The notes under the pieces: generated by a model
Seen by the model: the letters and a program-made list of their open reading frames with translations, nothing else
Told to the model about the DNA's origin: nothing
The model's database searches: none
Translations under genes and position numbers: made by a program
From: Omphiscola glabra
Lineage: Eukaryota > Mollusca > Gastropoda > Lymnaeidae
NCBI GenBank assembly: GCA_964017045.1
Contig: OZ024806.1
Span: forward strand, 8,948,488-9,012,487
Length of the DNA stretch: 64,000 nt
Reading direction: 5' to 3'
In this document: in pieces, positions 55,901-64,000 of the stretch
Layout: each line of letters starts with the position of its first letter
Numbering within the stretch: the stretch's first letter is position 1

Positions 55901-58811
55901 ATTACGTCACACAAATTTATGACGCAGTAAAAATGTATGTCGTAATAAAAGAAGTATCAAAATTCACTGGTTTTTAGGCATGTATGTATGACTTCACGCT
56001 GTGTTAAATAGTTGCAAAAAATAAAATTCCCAAAACTTAGCTATGATTTGGGGACCATTGAAACGTGCGTTACTTGAATGCATATTTTGTCAAGTTAAGT
56101 AACTTTTGCAGATTGTGAAGTTCCCCGACATTGTTGCGCGGGCTGTGTCTAGAAACAGATTAACCACTTTATAACTTCGATTACGGACAAAGCATCGAAA
56201 CTGTAATGTACAGAAAAAAAAGACGTCCATTTGCAAACCCTGCTAAGTAACTTCTTTTTGATATAGAGAAAACGAGTTTTTTTTTTAAAAAATTTATATA
56301 GCGAATATAGCATTTATATATTGGTCAATGGTGAATTTTAGACTTACATAAAGCTTTTTAATCATTAAATACACAAAATACTGCAGATCGACACTTAATT
56401 AACCAACTAAGATGGATGACTCATTTTTTTTTTTTAAATGGGACTTTGCGGGTTTTGCAATTGGTCTTCTCAAATGTTCTTGCACAATGCGGTAAAAAAG
56501 GTGAACGAGTCCCGGGGGGAGGGGGGGGGGGCTGGTGACGTTTTTGGCTTTTGTGGGGATTTAAATCCTAGACCATGAACTTGTGATTGGATGAGTTTAG
56601 ACCACGATAAGAAATGTCTAAAGTTAAGATGAATCCATTGGGGATGCTTATTTGTACTTACTATAGATTGATGTATTTATATCTAAATGCTTATTTACAT
56701 TTTTCTTTTTTTGTTACAGTCATTGAGAAGTTAAACATCGTTACATTCTTTACTGAATTTTAGGATTTTCATAAAACAATTTTTTTTTTTTTTAATGTTG
56801 TTTCTTTCCTTCGTCCCAACCATTGGTGACGTACTGGTAATTTGTGTTTGTGTGTATGGTGTTGTTGTTTTGTTTTTTAGACACCATTCAATATATTAAG
56901 TGAGCAAACGTTTGAGAAATGTATCCAGAAAATTATATTACATATATATATATATATATTTTTATTTTTTTTAAATTACTCTAAGAAAGAATGGTTTTAT
57001 TTTTTTATTTTTATACGTGTCCTCTTGTACAACACAACCATTACGTATTAATATTTATTCTCTAGTGTCTTTTCCTTTCACACTTTGCAGACGGAATCAG
57101 TTCAGTGAAAACACCAGAAGCCATCCCTACAACGACAGGTATCTAGCTTTTCAAATCTTTTGAGGAATGTATAAATGAGTGTTCTTGTTGGATGTTTCCT
57201 CCACACAGACAAAAGTTAATTTTGCTGGGTTATTTTTTTTTTCCTGGTTTTTTTATATTCAGCATTAATTTAATGGAATAGGAAATGAGTGAAACAAAGT
57301 AAGGTTACACCTTTAAAAAAAAAGGAACGCAGCAAAACAACGAACGTGTCGGCAGGAAGCCTTCGTCGGCGAACAAACAGAACAAAACAGAATTATTTTT
57401 TTTCCAAGAGGGCAGCAAATGTTTTTGTATGTGTGTGGCACTTATGTAAACTGTTATTTTTTTTTAAAAAAAACGCAACTACATTAGGGTTTATTGTACG
57501 TGTATCATTTCACTTACAGCTGAAATGGATTCAACCAAAGCAGGAAGTTCAACTATCGAACCAGGTGCAGGTATGAGTGATAAAACTTAGGGTGCATCTA
57601 TGTTAATGCGCATTTGAGTTTATTTAAATCACGTAGAATTTACATTAACACTTGTTTAACTTCTTCCTTCGAAATTATATTTTAGATGGTCGCCCCATTT
57701 TGTGCGTTAAATTTTCTCTTGCTTTTCGGAAATAGTCTGTAAAATAAATTCGCGGTGTAAAAGAGGGCGTGTCATTGAAATCGTATACATATAGTTCATG
57801 GGCTATAAAAAATTAACATTGCTGGCTTTGATGGTTTGTGTGTGTGTTGGGGGGGGGGGAGTACAAATTCTGATTCTTGTAAAGTGCGTATAGTTTGTCC
57901 CATGTTCAGCCCCCACGAGCATTGCTCGTTATCACATTGTGTTTCTTTGGGGTTGTTTATTAAAGCTTTGTATTAGTTACGCTTTGGGGCGTAGCTGGAT
58001 TGGTGAATGGGTTGCAAAATATCCGGATGGTGGCTAATTGACCTACTTCCCGTCAGCCTATCGAGCCGAACATTGGTGCACATACTCGTTGCCAAGGACA
58101 ACTCATTCTAAACCCACTTTCAGCCCCAGCACACTCTTCCAACCTCAAAAATCAGTATTTCCTATTTATCAAAGGGAACATGAGGGAAAATTCCCGATAA
58201 CTGTGCTAAAAAAAAATATTTTTAGAAAATACTGCAACTGCGAATGTAACGTAACAATTTCTTTTGTTTTTCGTAAGTTACCGATGTTACATTTTATAAA
58301 GATTTATACGAAAAACTTTGTTTGAAGGGATTGTTTAATTATGTATGTAATCAATTACAAAGAGTAAAATCATTTGCCTTTTTTTATTTTAAAAAAAAAT
58401 CGTTTTAATAATAGCGTTTATTTGATTCTTAGAAAGAATAAACGAAACATAATAAAACAATATTAAGAATATTAAAAATGGGAATATCAGATGCAGTGGC
58501 GTAGCGAGCTTAACTCGCGCCCGGGGCACAATACCTTTTTAGCGCCTCCCCCTATTCGAAAACCATACAATATTATATGTAAAATATACCATTTCGCGCC
58601 CCTTTGTGAGGAGCGCCCGGGGCATGACCCCCCCCCTTGCCCACCCCTCGCTACGCCACTGATCAGATGTATGTATTTTCAAGGTGTATGTTTCAGATTG
58701 AAACTTGTATTTTCTTTATTCTCCACAGGCGTCAGCTTGACACGATCGCACTTGACTGCGTGCTTGACATTGATCAGTGTCTGTGCAAGTTTGCTTCTCA
58801 TCCTGGAATAG
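52234..58811 (+). CDS. Gene B: six-Cys protein with GPI-type C-terminus
   Basis: Eight coding exons join cleanly into 161 residues. Residues 1 to about 19 (MARVTPVLLIASMALVFSA) are a signal peptide. Residues 23-101 hold six cysteines (40, 53, 70, 79, 84, 101), presumably three disulfides, in a predicted mostly helical domain not recognised as a known family. Residues 102-134 are a Ser/Thr-rich stalk. Residues 135-161 end in a hydrophobic stretch (LTLISVCASLLLILE) with no following cytoplasmic tail, as in GPI-anchored proteins. AATAAA follows at 59191. Exons 1 and 2 have the same lengths (19 and 27 coding bases) and phases as gene A. Outer-membrane display is inferred; the function is unknown. 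A single-pass membrane protein is the alternative. Confidence 0.8.
52804..52984. repeat. Hairpin with poly-T loop, partly duplicated
   Basis: CTCTGCTACTTTATTTTTTA through CTGTCATATTT, then about 60 T, then the inverted copy, then the direct copy again. It sits in intron 1 of gene B. T-run length may be an assembly estimate. Confidence 0.85.
53091..53117 (+). CDS. Gene B exon 2, signal-peptide core
   Basis: Acceptor GCAAATTTCAG, donor G|GTAAGTC. The 27 bases encode VLLIASMAL. Confidence 0.75.
53160..53496. mobile_element. CAGAGGCGTAGC MITE, 337 bp
   Basis: Inverted ends CAGAGGCGTAGC and GCTACGCCTCTG with a perfect 8-bp duplication GCTCTATT (53152-53159 and 53497-53504). The target length indicates hAT-type mobilisation. 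Confidence 0.88.
53865..53885 (+). CDS. Gene B exon 3
   Basis: Acceptor TTTTCCTCCTCAG, donor G|GTATCAA. Only 21 bases, encoding VFSAPIE; it contains the probable signal cleavage site. Confidence 0.72.
53955..54345. repeat. Dispersed repeat family R1, copy 3
   Basis: AATCTTTGGATGACTAACTG, CCCGTCAACCTATCG and AACTGCGCTTAATGAG, then a GTAAAAGCGGGTATAGTTC segment. It lies in gene B intron 3. Confidence 0.65.
54552..54696 (+). CDS. Gene B exon 4, first half of Cys domain
   Basis: Acceptor TTCTGATATAG, donor AC|GTAAGTAG, 145 bases. Encodes DPTFTTFKTSVAVAMTSC through GDVCVRVRTRMVEADSLASAC; Cys 40, 53, 70. Confidence 0.82.
54810..55315. mobile_element. TIR element of about 500 bp (GTCACGC type)
   Basis: The ends GGGTCGTTCACAAATTACGT and ACGTAATTTACGAGCGACCAC are inverted, with CGTCACGC next to each. 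The G-rich body has internal CAAATTTGTGAC motifs. It lies in gene B intron 4; no transposase remains. Confidence 0.75.
55486..55577 (+). CDS. Gene B exon 5, second half of Cys domain
   Basis: Acceptor TTTATCCACAG, donor G|GTGAGGATC, 92 bases. Encodes TVLPTFTICMTSNCAASV and LSEALRGLKSTC; Cys 79, 84, 101. Confidence 0.84.
56490..56620. repeat. Dispersed repeat family R2, copy 1
   Basis: It shares AACGAGTCCCGGGG, GCTGGTGA.G.TTTTGGCT and GGAT.AGTTTAGACCAC with 59645-59760. SINE-like in size; no pol III box was identified with confidence. Confidence 0.6.
57091..57138 (+). CDS. Gene B exon 6, stalk
   Basis: Acceptor ACACTTTGCAG, donor G|GTATCTAG, phase 1-1. Encodes DGISSVKTPEAIPTTT. Confidence 0.78.
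57520..57570 (+). CDS. Gene B exon 7, stalk
   Basis: Acceptor TTTCACTTACAG, donor G|GTATGAG, phase 1-1. Encodes AEMDSTKAGSSTIEPGA. Confidence 0.78.
57720..58345. repeat. Dispersed repeat family R1, copy 4
   Basis: The GGCTAATTGACC, CCCGTCAGCCTATCGAGC and CCGATAACTGTGCTAAA blocks at 58030-58215, with a flanking GTAAAAGAGGGCGTGTCATT segment, all in gene B intron 7. Confidence 0.6.
58494..58661. mobile_element. CAGTGGCGTAGC MITE, 168 bp
   Basis: Inverted ends CAGTGGCGTAGCGAGC and CTCGCTACGCCACTG, internal GCGCCCGGGGC on both arms, perfect 8-bp duplication ATCAGATG (58486-58493, 58662-58669). It lies 68 bases before gene B exon 8. Confidence 0.92.
58729..58811 (+). CDS. Gene B exon 8, GPI signal and stop
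   Basis: Acceptor TATTCTCCACAG. Encodes GVSLTRSHLTACLT then LISVCASLLLILE, stop TAG at 58809-58811. Confidence 0.82.
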
Positions 58812-59190
58812 AGAAAGTCATTTCGGGAAATGGAACACTGATTGCGTTTTTATTTTAAACACGTATTTATTTCTATGTATTAACGCTATTTCAATGGTTT
58901 AGAATTTAATAACATTTCTGTCGTACATGCACGCACCGAAATCATTATGTTATGAATACAATTTTTAGAATTACTTAAGCAAGGGAATGCCTTCGGAGAT
59001 TGTAAAAAAAGTTAATTTCCAGTTAAATATAAGCGCCCCCCCCCCCCCCAAATGCTTTCATCGATATTGTAAATATAAAAATGAAAATATTTATTGATTA
59101 ATTGTTTAATTTGAAATGTTGTGCACAGATGTGGGGAAAATCAACATTAAACTTTTACATTATCGTTCAATGTGTTGGCAGCCTCGTGCC

Positions 59191-59196
59191 AATAAA
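59191..59196 (+). terminator. Poly(A) signal of gene B
   Basis: AATAAAGGCTGTTC 380 bases after the gene B stop. A second AATAAA lies at 59299. Confidence 0.55.
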
Positions 59197-60260
59197 GGCT
59201 GTTCAAAAACTGTTAAAAAATAATAATTCCGAGTAGCAATGTCATTGATGAGATCACAGGTTGTACTTGTAAACAAGCTCACGATTCGATGAATTATGAA
59301 TAAATTTAAAATATCGTAGATCTTAATTCTATGAATTGGAATGCAATTTTGGGGTTAAAATTAATAATTAATAATTTACAATTAAACAAGTGCTGTAAAT
59401 GAGTTGTGATGAAACTACTAATAAACCACCCAAAACTGGATTGATTGATTGATTGATTGAATACTTATATAAAGGATTGGATCCATGCTATTTTAGCACT
59501 CTCGCTGCCCTCTCGATGATTACATCAGGGGCGTCGAAAGGGTTGTCAAAATTATTAATTGGTTCTATGTTTTGTCGCCCATGCGGGACGCCATCTCCGG
59601 GTTTGAATTCAGAGTTTCTTTCTCTTAGATGAATTGCCGTCCAAGGTTAACGAGTCCCGGGGTGCTGGTGAGGCTTTTGGCTATGTTGGATATTGAACTC
59701 CAGTCCATGAACTGCAATTGGATCAGTTTAGACCACCCGGCACCCAACTTTACTTGATGTAACACACTTTAAAAGAATCCAAAATTGAGTGCTGACTTTT
59801 GAGAATTTTATTTTGCTTGGCTTCTCCATCATTTTTGTAAAATATTTTGCCTGCAAAGATACAATATGTGAATATCATTATAACATAAATAATGGCAACC
59901 AAAACAATGATATTCTGTTTTCAAATAATGGTCTCCGTACGTTTAACTGAGACCATACCGAGTCGCTCGCTTCTAATGAATATTGTTTTAAAAATCCTTG
60001 ACTATGGGTCAAACAGGCTATGTTTATCATATGCCATCTCCCCCCCCCCCATAAAAAATATATACCTTATGTCTAACTGTTTAAAATAATATCAAAACAT
60101 GTTCAAAATGCCACGAATAAGTAATAAGTATAGTACCGGTATTTATAAAAGTTTAATGGATAATATTTGTGCTCATCTGGTATAGCTTATCATGTCACCG
60201 TATAAACATATCCAAATTTAAAATCATATAATGTTGTACAACAAGCTATTTTTAAAGACG
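59197..60260. other. Downstream of gene B; repeat R2 copy at 59645-59760
   Basis: AT-rich sequence with a TTGATTGATTGA run at 59440-59460. Repeat family R2 copy 2 lies at 59645-59760 (AACGAGTCCCGGGGTGCTGG). No gene seen. Confidence 0.5.
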
Positions 60261-60279
60261 CTTTTGTGTGTTTAGGGCG

Positions 60280-60392
60280 AAATCTTCGGTCGGCGAATTG
60301 ACCCACTTTCCGTCAACCTATGAAGCTGAAACTTGGTACATTGACTCTTTGCTGATGAAAACAATTTTTTTCAAATTTTCAGACCAACACGC

Positions 60393-60423
<31 letters not shown>

Positions 60424-60850
60424 GTTTTTTTTTCTTCTCCAGTTTTTATGTGGAAGATGAATGAAATATAATGACACTGATTTACTGAATTAAAATTCCC
60501 GCTAACTGCGCTAAATATTATTATTTTTAATTTATTTTTTATTATATATAGCAAGTGCACTTTTTGCTTAATATTTTATTGATATTTCTGAAAAAGTTCG
60601 TGTAATAAATCTGCTGTGGTAAAGCGGGTGGGTCATTGGAATATTAATATAGTTCAGGGGCATAAAAAATTTGCGGTTTCGTGGTTGGAAAAAGGGGGGG
60701 GGGCACTTATAATGTTTTTCATAAAGTGCAATACTTGTGTTTATGATTTGTCAAATTTTCAGCCCAAATCCCACCAGCCCCCCAAATTGCACGAATTTAC
60801 TTTTTATAAAAGATTTATACCAACAACTGTGTTTTTGTAGGCTGTTTAAT
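60280..60850. repeat. Dispersed repeat family R1, copy 5 (longest)
   Basis: AAATCTTCGGTCGGCGAATT, GAAGCTGAAACTTGGTAC, a C run, CCCGCTAACTGCGCTAAA, then GTGGTAAAGCGGGTGGGTCA. It shows the fullest extent of the family, about 570 bp. Confidence 0.65.
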
Positions 60851-61078
60851 TTGGATCTAAAAACATCATAACTGGATGCTCATTATAATCTTGGACAAAA
60901 ATTGTCAATATATATAATATTTATTTTTTTCATTGTAGGTGAAAGGGAAGGATGTGACCTTCTTTTATTAGGTAGTCCAAATCAAAGAAAAAATTGCTTT
61001 TTAATGTCATTTGTCATAGTTTTCACACAAAAAATTAAAGAATACTTCTAGTAGTGTTACACCAAAAAAATTTCGTAT

Positions 61079-61368
61079 CCGGAAATTTGATCGAAAGAAA
61101 TTTGGTCGACGGTAAATTGATCGACGGAAATTTGATCGAACGGTAATCTGTTTGAATCAATTTTTTTAATTTATACGTTAAAATTTTGCGTCAAATTTCT
61201 TTTTGAACGCATTATTTTGTTTTACTATATAGTATAGTGCGTTCAACAAGAAATTTGACGAAAATTTTAACGTCTGGACTGAAAAAAAGATTCGACCACA
61301 TTTCCGTTCGATCAAATTACCGTCGATCAATTTTCCGTCGACGAAATTTCTTTCGATCAAATTTCCGG
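61079..61368. mobile_element. Long-hairpin MITE with GATCGA-rich arms
   Basis: Arms of about 140 bases, starting CCGGAAATTTGATCGAAAG and ending CTTTCGATCAAATTTCCGG, fold back around 61225. The outer arms are built of short GGAAATTTGATCGA words. Confidence 0.85.
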
Positions 61369-61372
61369 TAAC

Positions 61373-62524
61373 CATAAAATTTATATGTGAATAAAGTTTA
61401 AGTCTTTTCTCAAATTTAATATATTTAGATTAAAGTTGTACACATATATATTTAATCTTCAGTTGTAGCGCAAACTTTGGATAACCTTTTCAGCAGTAGT
61501 TTTCAACTTCAAAACGTTTTAGGCCCTCCTTAACTTTGGCTGTAATCTATTTTCAACTGCTTTAATCTGCTGCTATGCTAGTTAGAATTCGTGGCAATAA
61601 TTTGGAGATTTACATTATAAATATGTGATTTATTATTATTACTATTGCTATTATTTTTATTATTGTTATTTATTATTACTGCGTTGCGGTTTTTCAAATA
61701 TTTATTATCGCTAATGGAAGCGTTTGCCAACGATCGACGAGATCTTCTGGTGTGTCGTAAATGTTCATTTGATTTTCTCTAAAGTAGAACTTCCCTGTAT
61801 GACTATTTTGTTCGTTGACGTCATTGCTTTTTATTTGTATTGTATCGATCAGATCTTTCTCATGAGAGCGGGTCGCTTTTACATCATGTTTCTTTAAATA
61901 TATCGGAGGAATTGCCTTTTTTTTTTTTTAAATAGACAATTCGGTGACACAAATCATACGAAACAATTTAATGAAAATTTTACAAGGTACTGCTTTTGTT
62001 TCTTAAACCACCTTCAACAAATGGCATGCATTAGTAAAGGTAAAGAAAGCAAAATTGTGAAATTGAGAAGGTGTCGGTGCGGAAAGTTGGGACGAAACGG
62101 TTGCCTAGGAGGAGGCTTTCTCACGGGCCGCGTAGCTAAAATCATCGGCATGGGTTTTGACAGCCAGCCAAGCCTCATATCTATCAACGGCCATAAAGTA
62201 ATCATGTTAGACACTGCTACCAAGTGCTACTCCCGTTGCGGTGGGGGTCAGTAGTCCGCCACGCCCCGAAGAGGCAAACCCCATTTGTGCGCGCCCCCTC
62301 CCCCCCCCCCAAGTTTCCTCGGAGACGCTACCACGTTCGCAACACGGCTATGTATATATATGTACGTATCTAAAAGCATTGGATTTGAGAAGATTTCATA
62401 TCCGACATAACAGAGGCTAAATCAGTTGTTCCCGTTTTTCAAGGGGAAGACGACGGAAATATCGTGTCCTATTTGGGGTTTCCCGACTTTTATGATGACT
62501 AAAGTACTATATTGAAAAACAAAA
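61373..62524. other. Mostly AT-rich; one GC-richer open frame at 62021-62254
   Basis: The plus-strand frame begins MACISKGKESKIVKLRRCRC and contains GKLGRNGCLGGGFLTGR. It is not low-complexity and differs in base composition from its surroundings, but no domain, splice pattern or promoter supports it as a gene. Confidence 0.3.
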
Positions 62525-62755
62525 GGCTGCGACTATTCGCACCCAGATACCAGAAGTGAGAGGTTGGGATTCAAAAACTATTTAAAACATTATTGTTGGG
62601 TTTGTACGACAATATTTGCTATCAAATGAAAGATAGTTGAATTGACTATATATTTGTAAACTTACTTCTTCAGTTAAACTAAAATAAACTACCACAAATG
62701 ACATCCGAATAGCATTGAGTCTAATGGGACCCGGGTGCGAATGGCGACAGGCACA
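62525..62755. mobile_element. Single arm of the foldback element
   Basis: From GGCTGCGACTATTCGCACCC to CACCCGGGTGCGAATGGCGA region; about 230 bases similar to the left arm at 31354. Confidence 0.7.
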
Positions 62756-62771
62756 TTTTTAATTCTCACTA

Positions 62772-63458
62772 CACCTGTACCTCGCTATACGGCCGCTCTT
62801 TATACGGCATTTGGCTATTACGGCCTTTTTAAATTATGGCACTTTTTCGGTTTACGGCACACGATGTTTCATTATACGGCCAAAAGCTAACTGCAAAGAA
62901 CCTATCAAATGCACTTTCATATTTTGAGCAGGGAATGAACATCCTTCTTCAAAATGATCCCGACGAAGAACGCAGCGATGAAAGTGTCTAGAGGAGTAAA
63001 TTCAGCAATAGCCTGTTACAAAACTCTTTTAAAAGAAACAGAAAGCAAGGCGAAGCAGACAACTTTGCACCAATATTTTCAACTGGGTCAATCCACAACA
63101 GCGGAAAGTGAGGATGGCAGATAATTTTTCGTGTTAATGTTCATCAGATTATAAAGTTTCTGAACATTTTATTTTATGTAGAAATATGTGCATATGATTT
63201 CTTTTGTTTTTTAATTTATATTTTTATTTTTTTAATTTCTATTTACTATTACAATGTTTTGTACTTGTTTTTTTTATAGGAAATGAAAAGAATAAAATGA
63301 TTTATGAACTAACGACTATTTTATTTTATACAAAAATTGGAACAGATACAATTAAATTTGTATGGGTTTAAATCAAAATTATTGATTCATTATACGGCTT
63401 TTCGCTTTACGGCCAACTTTTCCGGAACGTATCTAGGCCGTAAAGCGAGGTATGGGTG
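62772..63458 (+). mobile_element. Tigger/pogo-type DNA transposon remnant
   Basis: Inverted ends CACCTGTACCTCGCTATACG and CGTAAAGCGAGGTATGGGTG flank a 687-bp body with TA at each edge. Inside, a frame reads ARGVNSAIACYKTLLKETES and KAKQTTLHQYF, like the C-terminus of a Tigger transposase (KQtTLdqFF). The rest of the transposase is deleted. Confidence 0.8.
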
Positions 63459-63534
63459 TATCACATTTTTTGTGTGTGCATACATGTTGTTTAATATTTA
63501 ACGTGTGCTTTAAATATTTTTGTTATAAATTTCG

Positions 63535-63897
63535 CCATTCGCAACCTGGTCGAATACCTAAGGACGTGCTGTACAGCGAGCTGGCGACAGGGAAGAGTTC
63601 AGTTGGACGGCCTCGTCTCAGATACTTAGACATATGCAAAAGAGACATGAAGGAGGCCAACATCAACATCTCAAATTGGGAGGACCTGGCGGAGAACCGA
63701 TCCCCATGGCGGGGTATCGTGAAGGCAGGATCACTACGTGCCGAGGAGCTCTACAGGGCGGAAGCAGCTGCAAAGAGAGCGCAGAGAAAGGCCAGAAAAC
63801 ACTGCTCCACCGCATTCGTGTGTGGGACATGCAAAAGAGACTGCCACTCGAGGATCGGTCTCACTAGCCACACCAAGAGCTGCAATCAGACAAGATA
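63535..63897 (+). mobile_element. LINE ORF2 C-terminal fragment with CxxC..H..C motif
   Basis: It encodes GRIPKDVLYSELATGKSSVG, GRPRLRYLDICKRDMKEANI, WEDLAENRSPWRG and CGTCKRDCHSRIGLTSHTKS then C. The zinc-knuckle-like ending (C..C...C.SRIGL.SH...C) is usual at the end of many metazoan LINE polyproteins. The reading frame is open, so it is fairly young; the rest of the element is absent upstream. Confidence 0.8.
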
Positions 63898-64000
63898 ATC
63901 TATCGTCTCTCGTAGACGGAAAGATGTCATACATACATATATACATATAAATATAACAAGTGTAAATAATTATAGAATAATTGTAAGACACAAGTTGCTT

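Overview
The window is eukaryotic, AT-rich, intron-rich and transposon-rich DNA. It has small exons with canonical GT-AG junctions and no bacterial-style genes. A gastropod mollusc, probably a heterobranch or freshwater snail, is the best guess. Three things point that way: a molluscan-style secreted M12B (ADAM/ADAMTS-like) metalloprotease, four SPIN-type hAT elements (a family known in the pond snail Lymnaea), and several LINE 3' ends of types common in molluscs. The organism call is inference.

Three genes could be assembled by joining short exons whose splice phases agree. Gene A (minus strand, about 3.7-6.9 kb, continuing out of view on the left) encodes a signal peptide followed by Ser/Thr-rich mini-exons. 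Gene C (minus, 17.9-42.6 kb) is complete: 14 coding exons, 486 residues. It has a signal peptide, no recognisable propeptide, an M12B zinc protease domain with HEIAHILGAEH, an ADAMTS-like Cys-rich domain, two C..GD..CC..C modules and a Cys-free basic tail. Gene B (plus, 52.2-58.8 kb) is complete: 8 coding exons, 161 residues. It has a signal peptide, a six-Cys domain, a Ser/Thr stalk and a hydrophobic C-terminal tail typical of GPI anchoring. Genes A and B share the same odd 5' layout: a 19-base coding exon, then a 27-base hydrophobic exon, with all joins in phase 1.

The most striking structure is in gene C. Most of its introns carry minisatellites, and at three exons (9, 10 and 12) the exon/intron junction itself has been tandemly copied. 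The result is 3, about 20 and about 24 copies of a sequence that carries the exon edge, mostly with a strong GTGAGT splice donor. One further array (38.2-38.6 kb) also repeats a CAG|GTAGAT-like donor inside intron 2.

Layout: 1-2.4 kb old repeats; 3-7 kb gene A; 8.7-11.1 kb a homogeneous 26-bp satellite (about 93 copies); 11-17 kb transposon debris, two SPIN copies and a 47-bp array; 17.9-42.6 kb gene C with its arrays, hAT and MITE insertions; 43-51.7 kb transposons and arrays (17-bp, 19-bp, 14-bp units), a hAT with a LINE fragment inside and a Penelope-like fragment; 51.9-59.3 kb gene B; 59-64 kb a hairpin MITE, a Tigger remnant and a LINE 3' end.

No rRNA, tRNA, CRISPR or operon structure was found. 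Most long open frames in the window are by-products of tandem arrays whose unit length is a multiple of three, or nearly so.
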